Assembly: GCF_000170895.1 (NCBI RefSeq)
Contig: NZ_ABCS01000051.1
Location: 1 to 64,000 of the forward strand
DNA from: Plesiocystis pacifica SIR-1
GTDB taxonomy: Bacteria; Myxococcota_A; Polyangia; Nannocystales; Nannocystaceae
Length of the DNA: 64,000 nt
Direction: 5' to 3'
Shown here: piece after piece, positions 25,636 through 35,167 of the stretch
Layout of the letters: each line of letters begins with the position of its first letter
Position numbering within the stretch: the stretch's first letter is position 1
The notes under the pieces: generated by a model
What the model saw: only the letters and a program-made list of their open reading frames with translations
Databases searched by the model: none
Told to the model about the DNA's origin: nothing
Position numbers and translations under genes: made by a program

Positions 25636-28600
25636 TCAATTCCCGCTGTCTTCTTGGGGATTTTCGTCGGCGGGCTCGGCCGCGTCGTCCTCGCTGCCCT
25701 CCGCGGGCTGCTCGGGCTCCGCCTTCACCTGGCGGGCTTCGATGGTGTCCTCGATGAAGACCGCCGTGAAGGTCTCGCCGTCGTAGCTCAGGCGAATTCG
25801 CTTCCAGCGCACGTCGCGATCGGGGACCAGGCCCGCGTGGCGCACGACCAGGTCCGGGTCGCCCTCGGCCGCGGCCGGCAAGACCGCGAACAGGCCCGTG
25901 CCCTTGGCCTCGACCCGATCGGCGTCGGGCAGGCGTCGCTCGTCCGAGCCGGGCTCGGTGGGCGGCGGCGCGAGCACCAAGGTCGCGCCGAGGTCGTCCC
26001 ACGAAAGCAGCTCCCAGGTGCCGGGGCCGTCGAACAGGTTGAGGGCCTTGAGCTCGGCGGCGACGGCCTTTTTGTGCTCCTCGTCCTCGACGGAGGCCGC
26101 GAGGATCGCCGCGGCGTGGAGCCGGGCCCAGCGGCGCGGATCGTCGGCGCCGGGCCGACCCTCGCCGGAGAACACCCGCTCGAGCAGGCGCCGAGCCTTG
26201 TCGCCGCGCTCGTTGCCCGCCGCGGCCCGGGCCATGCGGATCGCCGTCACCGGGGTCTCGCGCATGTCGAAGAGCAGCTCGTACTGGCGGAAGGCGTCGG
26301 CGTACCAGCCGTGGCGCAGGAACAGGTCGCCGAGCAGGCGGCGGCTGGCCTCGGAGTCCGGGGCGTACTCGACCAGCTCGGAGTAGAGCCGGCGAGCCTC
26401 CTCGTCGCGGCCCTCGCGGGCGAGCAGATCGCCCACGAGCACGATGAGGTCCGGGGTCAGCAGGCCCTGGTTGCGCAGGTTCTGCCCGCGGGTGATCGCC
26501 TCGTCGACGCGACCGATGGCCACGAACTCGCGGATCATCCGGCGCTCGCCGTCGGGGTCGCCCGGGGCCGCGCGCAGGGCCTGGTCGAGGATCTCGAGCC
26601 GCGCCTGGGCGGTCTTCGCGGCCTGCAAGCGCGCGTCGACCTCGAACCAGTCCACGGCCCCGTACTCGGCGTAGATCACCGTGGCGATCAGGCTCGGGTC
26701 GATGAGCCGGCGCAGCAGGGCCTGGGTCAGGAAGGTCTTCGCGTCGGGGTCGTCGGCGAAGTGGCCGAGCAGCAGGCGGATCTCCGCCTCCGTCGACGCG
26801 CGCTGCTGGAGCAGGTCGAGGAAGGCCTTTTGATCGCGCCAGCGCCGGATCTCGCAGGTCGCCTTGGCGGCCTCGTAGGACTGCAGGCGCGCGGTCATGG
26901 CCACGCTGCGGTCGAGCTGCTTGGCCCACAGGCGACGGCGCGTGTTCAGCCCGCGGGTGGCCGCGTCGCTGCACGCGCTCGGGGCCGTCGGCCCGACGCC
27001 CGAGGGGCTCAGCCGCGGGCTGCCCACGAGGCCCCGGCGCATGAGCTCGGCCTCGGTGGTCTCGCGCACCCACGGCGGCGGCGCGGCGGCGCGGATGCCC
27101 GCGCCCGCGAGCATCTCCTCCTCCTCGGTCTTCTCGGCCTCGAGACGGAACACGCCCCAGGTGGTCGCGTCCCGGGCGAAGGCCTCCCGCGCCGGGATGT
27201 CCTCGCCGCCGCCGGCCCAGCCCCCGCGCTCGTTGAAGGCCGGGGCGTTGGGATCGGCCGCGGGCTGGGTCTGGCTCTGGAGCTTGCCGGTGATCGGCGT
27301 GGCCGAGGGCGCCGGCGTGCGCTCGCTGGTCAACGGCTGCCCGAAGGCGTGGCCGCCCCCGCTCGGGACGTCGGCGTCGACGTTGGCCTCGCTCGCGGCT
27401 TCTTCCATGGCGCAGCCCCAGGGCGCGAGCAGGGCGGCGGTGAACATCGAGAGCACGGTGGGCGACTCAGGCGACCCGACGCGGGTGTCCACCGGCGTCG
27501 AGACCCAGCTCCCGTCCGTCAGCTGCGGGAAGCTCCGCTGGCGCCGCTCGATGCCCGCGTCGCGGTAGGCCCCCTCGCTGTCGAGGACGAGGAAGGAGGT
27601 GAAGGGCGTCATCAGCCCGTAGTCGTAGCCGAGGGTCAGGACCTTGCCGCGCACCGCATCGGGCCCGCGGGTGTCCGTGAGCAGGTGGTCGACGTAGGCC
27701 CGCGCCCACAGCCGGGGGATCATCCGCGGGACCAGGCCCTCGCGGTTGATCCGGTAGCGCGTCTTCTCGGCGTCGTCCTTGCCCGCCTTGATGGAGAATT
27801 GGTGGCTGAAGTCCTCGCCCGCGAAGTGCCCGCTGACGGTGATCAGCTCGGGCAGCTCGTCGTGGGTCCGGGCGAGCAGCACGAGCTCGTCGCCCCGGGA
27901 CAGCTTGCCCGCGACGTTGGACATGACCTGGCTCGGGCCCTCGCCCAGGTCCACGCTCAGGTCGGTGATCGTCGGGGTCTTGAGGGCGCCGGACAGCTCG
28001 AGGGCCTGGAGCACGGCGAGGCTGGGGTCGTCGACGCGCAGGCTCCGGCCGCCGCCGACCTCGGCGAGCTTGGTCAGCAGGGCCTCGTCGACCTCGCGGC
28101 CGAGGGCCACGGTGAACAGGCGCGCGCGCGAGCCCGCCAAGGAGCGCTGCAGGTCCTCGGCCAGGGCCTCGCCGCTGACCTCGCCCGAGGTCGCCAGGCC
28201 GTCGCCGATGTAGACCACCGCGGGCTGCTCGAGGCCGTGGACGCGCTCGAGGGACTGCTTGATGACCGCGCCCAGGTCCGTGGCCCCGCCCGCGCCGCGC
28301 TCGGCGAGGCGCTCGAGGGCCTCGGAGATCGCGTCGGGGCTCGCCTCGATCAAGCGCTTGGGCTCGCCGTCTTCGTCCTTTTGCTCGGCGTCGGGGTAGA
28401 GCACGTCGGCGCGCAGGTCTGCGCTGACCAGGGCGAAGCGGTCGCTCTCGCTGAGCGAGCGCAGCAGGGCCTCGGCGACGGCGAGCTTGGCCTGGTGCTC
28501 GCCCGGGTCGCTGCCCGCGGAGGTGTCGACCACGACCACGACCTCGCCCTTGGGGACCTCCGCCTTGGACAGGTCGAGGCGCTCGTCGGGCAGCCAGCGG

Positions 28601-29991
28601 AGCATGAAGTAGTCGGCCTCGTCGGCCTCCTCGCCGTGCCCGCCGCCATTGGGGTGGAGCAGATCGACGCGCAGCGCCTCGGGCCGATCCTCGTCTCGCT
28701 CGTGGCGGCGGTTGAGCTCGAGCTCGAAGTCCGCCCGGGGCGTGTAGCCGCTGCGGCGCATGGCCACGCGGTCGCGGTCCCGGCCCTCGATGCGCGCCTC
28801 GCTGCGCGTCGCCGGCACGAAGTCCGTGGCCATCTCGCCGCGCAGCTGGACCTCGAGGCCGAACTCTTCGATCGCCGCCTCGTCCCGGCCCGCCGGCGCG
28901 GCCATGGGGTAGCGGTAGCGCAGCTTGCCCTCGGTCTCGCTGAGCAATTGTTGGTAGCGCACGACGACGCGGCGCGTGCCCGCGGCCGGGATGGGGTAGA
29001 TGCGGGCGCGCACGGTCCTCGCGTCGATCCACTCGAGCAGGGCCGGGTCGACGGCCCGGACGATCCGCGCCTCGTACTCCGCCGCCGCCAGGCGCCGCTC
29101 GACGACCTCGCCCTCGATCAGCTCCCCGTCGACCTCGAGGGCGAAGCCCACGAGCATCGCGTCCTCGGGGATGGTGAACCAGTAGTAGCCCTCGACCTCG
29201 CTGCCGCCGGGGTTGAAGAATTCCTGATCGACGGCGGTCTCGGCGATCTGCTCGTCGATGACGACCTTGACGGTCTGGCGCTGGATCGACAGGGGCATGG
29301 CCGCAGCGCCTGCCATGTGGTCGATGGCGTAGAGGCTGCCCGAGCCCTCGAGGCTCTGGCCGATCGCCTCGGCGCTGGCCCCCGCGACGTCGCCCATGCC
29401 CCCGGTCCAGTCGTCCCAGAACTTGACCGGCTCGACCGTCGGCTCGCCGTCGCTCCCGACCTTCGCGCGCTCGCCGGGGTTGACCTCGCGGCGCTTGTTG
29501 GCGTTGACGATCGCCAGCCCGCTGGCGACGTAGACCTCGGCCTCGCCCTCGACCAGGCTCAAGCTCGCGCCGCCGTCGCTGATCGACACGCCGACCTCGC
29601 CGAGCTCGTGGACCGTGGCCTGGCGACCCTCGGACAGGGGCGGCGCCTCGATCCACACGTGCCCGGCCTCGAGCTGCAGGCCGTCGCCGAGGGTCAGCCG
29701 GGTGTTGTCGCGCATGAACACGCGGGTGCCGTCGCCCAGGCGGATCAGCGCCCGCGCGCCCGGGCCCGTCGAGAGGGTCGCGCCCAGGGGCAGGGGCGTC
29801 CGCGACAACAAGCGCTCGCCGCCTTCGCTGCCCTCGAGCTTGACCTCGCCGGCGGCGAGCTCGAGGCTGGCGCCCAGGGGCGCGACGGTCTGCGCCGCGG
29901 GCTCCTTGTGACACGAGGTCGCGGTACCGACGGCGGTGAGCAGGCCAAGGGTCGTGGCGAGGGCGAACAGGGCGCTCCCGGTGCGGCGCAT
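25636..29991 (-). CDS. Giant FecR-VIT-VWA-TPR lipoprotein
   Basis: 1451 residues from the ATG at 29991, chosen for the lipoprotein signal MRRTGSALFALATTLGLL ending near TATSC. Order of domains: a FecR-like beta domain (about 35-190, LSTGPGARALIRLGDGTRVF), a VIT domain (about 235-370, VDQEFFNPGGSEVEGYYWF, RRVVVRYQQ), a von Willebrand A domain (about 490-660) with a MIDAS-like DTSAGS and GGATDLGAV, a linker, and C-terminal TPR-like helices (about 1090-1330, with GDLFLRHGWYADAFRQYELL). VIT-VWA pairs act in metal-dependent protein binding. An envelope scaffold role is inferred. GTG codons upstream, such as at 30039, are alternative starts. Confidence 0.87.
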   Translation of the reverse strand: MRRTGSALFALATTLGLLTAVGTATSCHKEPAAQTVAPLGASLELAAGEVKLEGSEGGERLLSRTPLPLGATLSTGPGARALIRLGDGTRVFMRDNTRLTLGDGLQLEAGHVWIEAPPLSEGRQATVHELGEVGVSISDGGASLSLVEGEAEVYVASGLAIVNANKRREVNPGERAKVGSDGEPTVEPVKFWDDWTGGMGDVAGASAEAIGQSLEGSGSLYAIDHMAGAAAMPLSIQRQTVKVVIDEQIAETAVDQEFFNPGGSEVEGYYWFTIPEDAMLVGFALEVDGELIEGEVVERRLAAAEYEARIVRAVDPALLEWIDARTVRARIYPIPAAGTRRVVVRYQQLLSETEGKLRYRYPMAAPAGRDEAAIEEFGLEVQLRGEMATDFVPATRSEARIEGRDRDRVAMRRSGYTPRADFELELNRRHERDEDRPEALRVDLLHPNGGGHGEEADEADYFMLRWLPDERLDLSKAEVPKGEVVVVVDTSAGSDPGEHQAKLAVAEALLRSLSESDRFALVSADLRADVLYPDAEQKDEDGEPKRLIEASPDAISEALERLAERGAGGATDLGAVIKQSLERVHGLEQPAVVYIGDGLATSGEVSGEALAEDLQRSLAGSRARLFTVALGREVDEALLTKLAEVGGGRSLRVDDPSLAVLQALELSGALKTPTITDLSVDLGEGPSQVMSNVAGKLSRGDELVLLARTHDELPELITVSGHFAGEDFSHQFSIKAGKDDAEKTRYRINREGLVPRMIPRLWARAYVDHLLTDTRGPDAVRGKVLTLGYDYGLMTPFTSFLVLDSEGAYRDAGIERRQRSFPQLTDGSWVSTPVDTRVGSPESPTVLSMFTAALLAPWGCAMEEAASEANVDADVPSGGGHAFGQPLTSERTPAPSATPITGKLQSQTQPAADPNAPAFNERGGWAGGGEDIPAREAFARDATTWGVFRLEAEKTEEEEMLAGAGIRAAAPPPWVRETTEAELMRRGLVGSPRLSPSGVGPTAPSACSDAATRGLNTRRRLWAKQLDRSVAMTARLQSYEAAKATCEIRRWRDQKAFLDLLQQRASTEAEIRLLLGHFADDPDAKTFLTQALLRRLIDPSLIATVIYAEYGAVDWFEVDARLQAAKTAQARLEILDQALRAAPGDPDGERRMIREFVAIGRVDEAITRGQNLRNQGLLTPDLIVLVGDLLAREGRDEEARRLYSELVEYAPDSEASRRLLGDLFLRHGWYADAFRQYELLFDMRETPVTAIRMARAAAGNERGDKARRLLERVFSGEGRPGADDPRRWARLHAAAILAASVEDEEHKKAVAAELKALNLFDGPGTWELLSWDDLGATLVLAPPPTEPGSDERRLPDADRVEAKGTGLFAVLPAAAEGDPDLVVRHAGLVPDRDVRWKRIRLSYDGETFTAVFIEDTIEARQVKAEPEQPAEGSEDDAAEPADENPQEDSGN

Positions 29992-30229
29992 GCGGGCGCG
30001 GGGGGAGGGCGACGACGGGGAGGGCTGGGCTTGGCTCACGGGGGCTTCGGCTTTCGGACGTTCGCGGGGGGCGCTCGCGCGGTCAGCGGATTTTACGCCG
30101 GCTCGGCCTCCAACGCGCGCTGTTCCCGACACTTTGCAGTTCTTGGCCGTGAGCCCGCCAATTTGGTCCCTATTTGGTCACAGTACGGCCAATTCCAGCG
30201 CTCGTGCCATACTCCGCCGCCGACGGGCC

Positions 30230-31225
30230 ATGGCCATGAGTGAGCAACCAGGGGATCAGCGACTGCCGTGGGAGCGCGAGACGCCCCACTCCGAGCCGGG
30301 GCCAGCCGGGCTGACCGCGCTGCGCATGCCGGCCGTGGACTCGGTCGCGCGCGTGGGTGAGCCCAAAAGCGAGCGAGCTTCCGAGCCCACGGACGAGTCG
30401 AGCTACCGCCTCCATCGCCGCTTCGATCGCATGGGCCGACTCGTCGGCGACGCGGCCATGGAGCGCCTGCTCGCCAGCCACGTCATGGTCATCGGGCTCG
30501 GCGGCGTGGGCAGCTGGGCGGCCGAGGCCCTCGCGCGCGCGGGCGTGGGCAAGCTGAGCCTCGTCGACTTCGACCTGGTCTGTGTCACCAACGCCAACCG
30601 CCAGCTCCACGCCATGCGCGGGACCACGGGCAAGCCCAAGGCCACGGTCATGGCCGAGCGCCTGCGCCTGATCCACCCGACCTGCGCCGTGGAGGCCGTG
30701 CGCTCCTTTTACGAGGCCGAGACCAGCGAGTCCCTGTTCGAGCGCGGGCCCGACCTGATCATCGACGCCATCGACAACCTCACCGCCAAGGCCCACCTGA
30801 TCGCGCAGTGCCGCGAGCGGGGCGTGCCCCTGGTGGTCTCCGGCGGCGCTTCGGGGCGCATGGATCCGACCCAGGTGCGCCTGGGCGATCTGGCCCAGGC
30901 GACCGGCGACCCCTTCCTCGCCTCGCTGCGCAAGCTGCTGCGAAAGCGCCACGGCTTCCCGGCCGCGCCGCGCACCCCGGCGGAGTCGGGCGCCAACGCG
31001 CCGGCTTGGGGCATCGCCACCGTCCACTCCCTCGAGCCCGCGGCCTCGCCCATGCCCCTGGCCTACGACGCCGGCACGGGCTTTCGCTGCGTGTGCCCCC
31101 AGGGCGACAACGGCAAGCACACCTGCGACCAGCGCAACCTCATCTATGGGACCGCGGGCTTCGTGACCGGCAGCTTTGGCTTCGCCTGCGCGAGCGCGGC
31201 GGTGCAGCGGCTGATTCAAGCCTAG
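30230..31225 (+). CDS. tcdA: tRNA threonylcarbamoyladenosine dehydratase
   Basis: 331-residue ThiF/E1-like enzyme that cyclises t6A37 of tRNA to ct6A using ATP. The family core starts at YRLHRRFDRMGRLVG (about 59). The nucleotide-binding loop GLGGVGSWAAEALARAG is at 89 onward, followed by DFDLVCVTNANRQ and the IDAIDN segment. The C-terminal FRCVCPQGDNGKHTCDQR and GTAGFVTGSFG match TcdA (CsdL). About 58 extra, disordered-looking residues precede the core; an ATG at 30236 is equally possible. The 3' end overlaps the convergent WYL regulator by 4 bp. Confidence 0.92.
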   Translation: MAMSEQPGDQRLPWERETPHSEPGPAGLTALRMPAVDSVARVGEPKSERASEPTDESSYRLHRRFDRMGRLVGDAAMERLLASHVMVIGLGGVGSWAAEALARAGVGKLSLVDFDLVCVTNANRQLHAMRGTTGKPKATVMAERLRLIHPTCAVEAVRSFYEAETSESLFERGPDLIIDAIDNLTAKAHLIAQCRERGVPLVVSGGASGRMDPTQVRLGDLAQATGDPFLASLRKLLRKRHGFPAAPRTPAESGANAPAWGIATVHSLEPAASPMPLAYDAGTGFRCVCPQGDNGKHTCDQRNLIYGTAGFVTGSFGFACASAAVQRLIQA

Positions 31226-32181
31226 TTCGACTCGACTGAACGGCGAATGCGTGCAGCGAGTTCGTCGAGCTCTCGGCGCAGCTCTGGCGGATCCTCGACC
31301 TCGAACTCCTCACCGAGCGCGACGACGTAGATCGCGATCGTCGACAGCTCGCTCGCGCCGAACTCCAGGCGGCAGCGCTGCGCGTCGACGCGGCGAAGCT
31401 CCCCCGCCAGCGCAGACATGCGCCCCCGGACTCGCTCGACGGGCGCATGGATCAGCACGCGCCCGCGGTACCGATGGGTCCGCGACGAGACCGAGCTCGA
31501 GACGTAGGCGGCCGCGTCCCCTCCCGGGATCACCCGCGGCGTGAAGCGCCCGCCGAGCGACACCTCGCCCTCGATCCGATCGAGCCGAAAGGTCCGCCAG
31601 TCGTCGCGGCCCTCGTCAAAGGCGGCGAGGTACCAGCGCCAGCCCGTGTGCACGACGCCGTGGGGTTGGGTCGCGCGCTCGCTCACCCGACCACGGCCGT
31701 CGGCGTATCGAAACGCAGCCTGCCGATGGTTCCGGCACGCCGCGGCCAAGGCCGACAGAACCTCGGGGCGGACCCGCGGGGTCTCGACGTACATCGGCGC
31801 GACGCTCTCGTGCAGCGCGGCGATGCGCCGTCGCAGCCGCTTGGGCAGCACCGCCTCGAGCTTCGCCATCGCCCGCAGCGCCGCCTGCTCGACACCCACC
31901 ACGTTCCCGACGGCAGCCGTCCGCAGGGCGACGGCGACCGCGAGCGCCTCCTCGTCGTCCAGATGCAGCGGCGGGAGCGAAGCCCCGGCCCCGAGCTGGT
32001 AGCCGCCCGCCACCCCCACGCTCGAGTTCACCGGGTAGCCGAGGCTGCGCAGCCGCTCGACGTCCCGCCGCACGGTCCGCTCGGTCACCTCGAGGCGCTC
32101 GGCGAGCTCGGCCCCGGACCAAAAGCCCCGGGATTGCAGCAAGGCCAACAACCGGAGCAGCCGCGCGGAGGTCCCGACCAC
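31222..32181 (-). CDS. YafY-type HTH-WYL transcriptional regulator
   Basis: 319 residues. The N-terminal winged helix-turn-helix (about 3-62, ELAERLEVTERTVRRDVERL) is followed by a helical linker and a WYL ligand-sensing domain (about 140-225, with WRWYLAAFDEGRDDWRTFRL; the WYL triad reads W183-Y184-L185). A C-terminal WCX-like extension completes it. WYL regulators respond to nucleic-acid or nucleotide-like ligands. It diverges from the glutathione S-transferase gene across a 62-bp gap holding a long symmetric dyad at 32190-32234, the obvious candidate operator for autoregulation and for control of the GST gene. Confidence 0.92.
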   Translation of the reverse strand: MVGTSARLLRLLALLQSRGFWSGAELAERLEVTERTVRRDVERLRSLGYPVNSSVGVAGGYQLGAGASLPPLHLDDEEALAVAVALRTAAVGNVVGVEQAALRAMAKLEAVLPKRLRRRIAALHESVAPMYVETPRVRPEVLSALAAACRNHRQAAFRYADGRGRVSERATQPHGVVHTGWRWYLAAFDEGRDDWRTFRLDRIEGEVSLGGRFTPRVIPGGDAAAYVSSSVSSRTHRYRGRVLIHAPVERVRGRMSALAGELRRVDAQRCRLEFGASELSTIAIYVVALGEEFEVEDPPELRRELDELAARIRRSVESN

Positions 32182-32189
32182 CCGCGAAT

Positions 32190-32234
32190 CCTAACTTCGA
32201 TTGAGGACCGAAACTGTCCGCGATTGAAATTAGG
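32190..32234. promoter_or_regulatory. 45-bp nested dyad, candidate WYL-regulator operator
   Basis: In the 62-bp gap between divergent genes there are two inverted-repeat pairs sharing exactly the same centre (32212). The outer arms are CCTAACTT (32190-32197) and AAATTAGG (32227-32234), with one mismatch. The inner arms are GGAC (32205-32208) and GTCC (32216-32219). A direct repeat CGATTGA also occurs at 32198 and 32221. The region is far more AT-rich than its surroundings. The symmetry suits a dimeric or tetrameric regulator; the WYL protein encoded at one side is the natural candidate. Confidence 0.6.
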
Positions 32235-32243
32235 GTCCCCAGC

Positions 32244-32879
32244 ATGAACGAGCTGGTCCTCTACGCCTCTCCCCTGTCGAGCGCCATCCCCGTGGCCCTC
32301 GCGCTCCTCGAGCTCGACGTGCCCCACGAGCGCATCGACCTCGACCTCGCCGCTGGCGACCAACGCAAGCCCGCCTTCCTCGCCCTCAACCCCAACGGCA
32401 AGGTCCCGACCCTCGTCATCGACGGCGAGCCGATGTTCGAGGCCCTGGCGATCTTGCAGTGGCTCGGCGAGCGCTTCGGGGTCGAGCGTGGCCTGTGGCC
32501 CGCCGCCGACACGGCCGCGCGCTTCGAGGCGCTGTCGTGGTCGACCTGGACCTACGTGACCTTCGGGGGGACCCAGCAGCGGCTCATCCACGCGACCAGC
32601 CCGCGCTTCCCCGCAAAGTGCCACAACGCGGCCCAGGCCAAGCTCGCCAGCGAGCAGCTCCAGTCCCACCTCGCGCTGCTCGAGGCCCGACTCGAGGGCC
32701 GCGCGCACCTGCTCGGCGACGCCTTCTCGCTCCTGGACGTCATCGTGGGCAGCGCCGTCAGCTACGCCGCGTTCACCGGCGTGCCGCTCGCGGCTCACCC
32801 CCGCGTCGAGGCGTGGGTGAACCGCTTCACGGCCCGCGACGCCTACGCGGCGGCCTGGGGCGAAAGCCCAGCTCAGTAG
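32244..32879 (+). CDS. Glutathione S-transferase family protein
   Basis: 211 residues. The N-terminal thioredoxin-like domain (1-80) has the expected order: LYASPLSSAIPVALALLELD, then LNPNGKVPTLVIDG with the cis-Pro, then EALAILQWLGERFG, where the Glu-Ala pair replaces the usual Glu-Ser glutathione contact. A helical C-terminal domain (about 90-205) follows with the N-capping motif FSLLDVIVG. The catalytic residue is probably one of the Ser residues near position 9-13. The substrate is unknown. It is divergent from the WYL regulator and probably under its control. The last 7 bp overlap the convergent lipoprotein gene. Confidence 0.9.
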   Translation: MNELVLYASPLSSAIPVALALLELDVPHERIDLDLAAGDQRKPAFLALNPNGKVPTLVIDGEPMFEALAILQWLGERFGVERGLWPAADTAARFEALSWSTWTYVTFGGTQQRLIHATSPRFPAKCHNAAQAKLASEQLQSHLALLEARLEGRAHLLGDAFSLLDVIVGSAVSYAAFTGVPLAAHPRVEAWVNRFTARDAYAAAWGESPAQ

Positions 32880-33322
32880 CAGATCCCCTCGACGGTCACG
32901 GAGTAGGGCGGGATGTTCATGTAGCACTCGCCGTCGATGCAGATCCCGTCGCAAAAGCCGTCGCAGGGGTCGTCGAGCAGGGGATGGTTGTAGATCGCGG
33001 TCGCGGTCTCGACCATCAAGACCTCGCCCTCGCTGGTCGCGGGCCCCGAGACGCGGAGCATCACGTTGTCCTCGAACACCGAGGTCAAGAGCAAGTGGTC
33101 GTCGATGACGATGCCTTCGGGCAGGCCCTTGGCGACGCGCCACTTCTCGGCGGTCACGGCCTCGATCCCTTCGTGGAGGGGCGCGCACTGGCCGGGCTCG
33201 AGATCCTCGAGCTCGACACCGCGAAAGGTCTCGTCGGGTCCGAGCGCTTCGGGGCCGCAGGCGCTCAGGCCGACGAGCAGCGAGCAGGCGGAGAGGAGGC
33301 GGGCAAAACGGGTGCGCGTCAT
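32873..33322 (-). CDS. Small hypothetical lipoprotein
   Basis: 149 residues. The signal peptide MTRTRFARLLSACSLLVGL ends at lipobox LSAC. The mature part is acidic and ends in a cluster of cysteines (DPCDGFCDGICIDGECYM, then GICY), suggesting disulfide bonds. No family is recognised. Its stop codon overlaps the end of the GST gene by 7 bp on the other strand, an arrangement also seen elsewhere in this window. Confidence 0.78.
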   Translation of the reverse strand: MTRTRFARLLSACSLLVGLSACGPEALGPDETFRGVELEDLEPGQCAPLHEGIEAVTAEKWRVAKGLPEGIVIDDHLLLTSVFEDNVMLRVSGPATSEGEVLMVETATAIYNHPLLDDPCDGFCDGICIDGECYMNIPPYSVTVEGICY

Positions 33323-33438
33323 GCCAGCTCGTTTGCGAACGCCCGGCGGGATCTGACGGTCCGCGGGCCACCAAGAGCGAGCTCAACGCGTGTTCACGGG
33401 TGCGGGAATGTGGGCCGATCGCTGCGCGTAGCCAGGAC

Positions 33439-34728
33439 ATGCGACGCGCCCGCGCCCTCCTTCGCCATCCCCGGGTCGAGTTCCTCGTTGGCTGCGGGCT
33501 CTTGCTCGGCCCGCTCGTCTACGCCCTGACCCTCCCGGGCCCGGGGCTGAGCGTGCCCTCGGTGGTCGTGCCCGAGGTCGCGGCGCCGGCGGCCGCCGAG
33601 GTCGCGGTGGAGGTCGAGGCCGAGGAGCCGGGCGAAGACGACGCCGGGCACATCGGCATGTGCGTCGATCCTTCGGCGCCGCAGATCGTCGTCGAGCAGG
33701 TCGAGGTCCAGGTCGAGGTCGACCCGAGCACCCACGCCCTCGAGTTCGCGCCCCTCATCGATGACCGGCTGGTGTTCTCGACCAAGCTCGCCGACGAAGA
33801 CGTCGAGGCCTGGGCCCCGGGCGAGCTCTACGCGGGCGAGGGCACCGTCGACTTCATCGCGGCCAAGGCCGTGGAGCTCGAGGCCCTGCCCCTCGAGCAC
33901 TACGTCCAGGCCGGCCGCGCCGTCGACCTCTACGGCGTCGAGGGCAAGCTGTGCTCGGCTCGAGCCGGGGCCCTCGAGCTCGTGGCCCAGTACCAAGGCG
34001 AGGAGCTCAACTCCTTCGACGAGGGCATCTACGACTGGGAGACCGGCGAGTACCTGCTCGACGAGGGCGAGCGCCTCGCGCTGATCTGGGATCACGAGCC
34101 GGCCTGGCTCAGCGCGGTCGTCGAGTACGGCGAAGACTGTACCGACGAAGACGTCCGCCGCGCGCTGTGGGCCCGCAGCCCCGCCTTGCCCGCGCCCGCC
34201 ATCGCCACCGAGCGCGCCACCCCCCCCGCCCTGAGGCTCACCCGCCAGCACGAGCGGCGCTTCCTCGCCTCCGAGACCTTCGAGGCCGCCGCCGCAGACT
34301 ACGCCGCGTACCGGGCCGAGCTCGAGGCCGAGGGCTACGGCGACTACGAGCCCACCTGGGACGAGCTGCTCGAGCAAGACGGCCCCTCCACCCGGGTGTG
34401 GAGCGACGCCAAGGGCCGCCCCGTGCTCACGGCCTTCGAGTTCGGCTACGCCGGGGAGAGCTGCGGCGACGGCTTCGACAGCTACCACTCCGTGGTCGAG
34501 CGGGTCCGAGGCGCCGAGCTCGTCGACGTCGGCATGAGCGCGCAGATCGTGGCCGTGTTCGACAGCGACCTCGACGGCAACTGGGAGCTCTTCTACGACG
34601 ACGCGGACGAGTGGGGCCCGAGCTGGACCGTCTACGAGGAGCTCCCCAGCGCGGGGCCCGACGAGGGGCCGGGCTGGCTCGTGGTCAGCGAGGGCAGCGT
34701 CGACGCCGACTGGTTCTGCCCCTGTTGA
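33439..34728 (+). CDS. Hypothetical single-anchor envelope protein
   Basis: 429 residues. A basic start and one hydrophobic segment (about 14-33, FLVGCGLLLGPLVYAL) suggest a signal anchor, or a lipoprotein if Cys19 is used. A Val/Glu/Ala-rich spacer follows. The rest is very acidic (EAEAEEPGEDD, YDDADEWGPSW) with paired cysteines (GMCVD, KLCSA, GEDCTDE, GESCGDG) and a C-terminal WFCPC. No family is recognised. The ATG at 33439 is chosen to begin at the basic region; an in-frame alternative start lies at 33400. It is followed 34 bp later by the first ATP synthase-associated gene, but a functional link is doubtful. Confidence 0.72.
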   Translation: MRRARALLRHPRVEFLVGCGLLLGPLVYALTLPGPGLSVPSVVVPEVAAPAAAEVAVEVEAEEPGEDDAGHIGMCVDPSAPQIVVEQVEVQVEVDPSTHALEFAPLIDDRLVFSTKLADEDVEAWAPGELYAGEGTVDFIAAKAVELEALPLEHYVQAGRAVDLYGVEGKLCSARAGALELVAQYQGEELNSFDEGIYDWETGEYLLDEGERLALIWDHEPAWLSAVVEYGEDCTDEDVRRALWARSPALPAPAIATERATPPALRLTRQHERRFLASETFEAAAADYAAYRAELEAEGYGDYEPTWDELLEQDGPSTRVWSDAKGRPVLTAFEFGYAGESCGDGFDSYHSVVERVRGAELVDVGMSAQIVAVFDSDLDGNWELFYDDADEWGPSWTVYEELPSAGPDEGPGWLVVSEGSVDADWFCPC

Positions 34729-34762
34729 GTCTCGGGGCGAGGGGACCTACCCTCCCCGGGCC

Positions 34763-35167
34763 GTGACCGAGCCCGAGTCCAAGACCGGCGACACGCCCGA
34801 GCCCATCGACGAGGAGCGCCACGCCGAGCTGGTCAAAAAGCACGTCTACGGCAACCCCGACCGCCGCGCCCAGTTTGGCCGCGCGGCGTGGTTCCACCAC
34901 TCCAACTCGGCGTCGGTGGGCATCGAGATCTGCGTCTCGATCGTGCTGTTCACGCTGCTCGGGATGTGGCTGGAGAACAACTACACCCACTGGTCGCCGT
35001 GGACGATGCTCATCGGCCTGGCCGTCGGGATGGGCGCGGCGGTCAACGCCGTCGCGCGCACGATCCGGGACACGGAGCGCGAGATCGCCCAGCGGGAGGC
35101 CAAGAAGGCCGCGGCCGAGGCCGCAGCCGCCGACGCGGGGCCAGACGAGCCCGGGGAGCCATCGTGA
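34763..35167 (+). CDS. AtpI/ATPase gene 1-like membrane protein
   Basis: 134 residues with two hydrophobic helices (about 50-68 and 75-95: EICVSIVLFTLLGMWLE; WTMLIGLAVGMGAAVNAVAR) and a charged helical C-terminus, as in the AtpI/Q-type small proteins encoded upstream of F0 genes. Known relatives assist assembly of the c-ring or magnesium supply. GTG start. Its stop overlaps the next gene by 4 bp (GTGA). Together with that gene it leads the atpB-atpE cluster. Confidence 0.78.
   Translation: MTEPESKTGDTPEPIDEERHAELVKKHVYGNPDRRAQFGRAAWFHHSNSASVGIEICVSIVLFTLLGMWLENNYTHWSPWTMLIGLAVGMGAAVNAVARTIRDTEREIAQREAKKAAAEAAAADAGPDEPGEPS

Noticed and set aside
25378..30243. A 1621-codon open frame antisense to two large lipoproteins
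   Set aside because: It is the complement of genes with signal peptides and FecR, VIT, VWA and IgGFc-binding domains. The antisense translation has no signal or domain.
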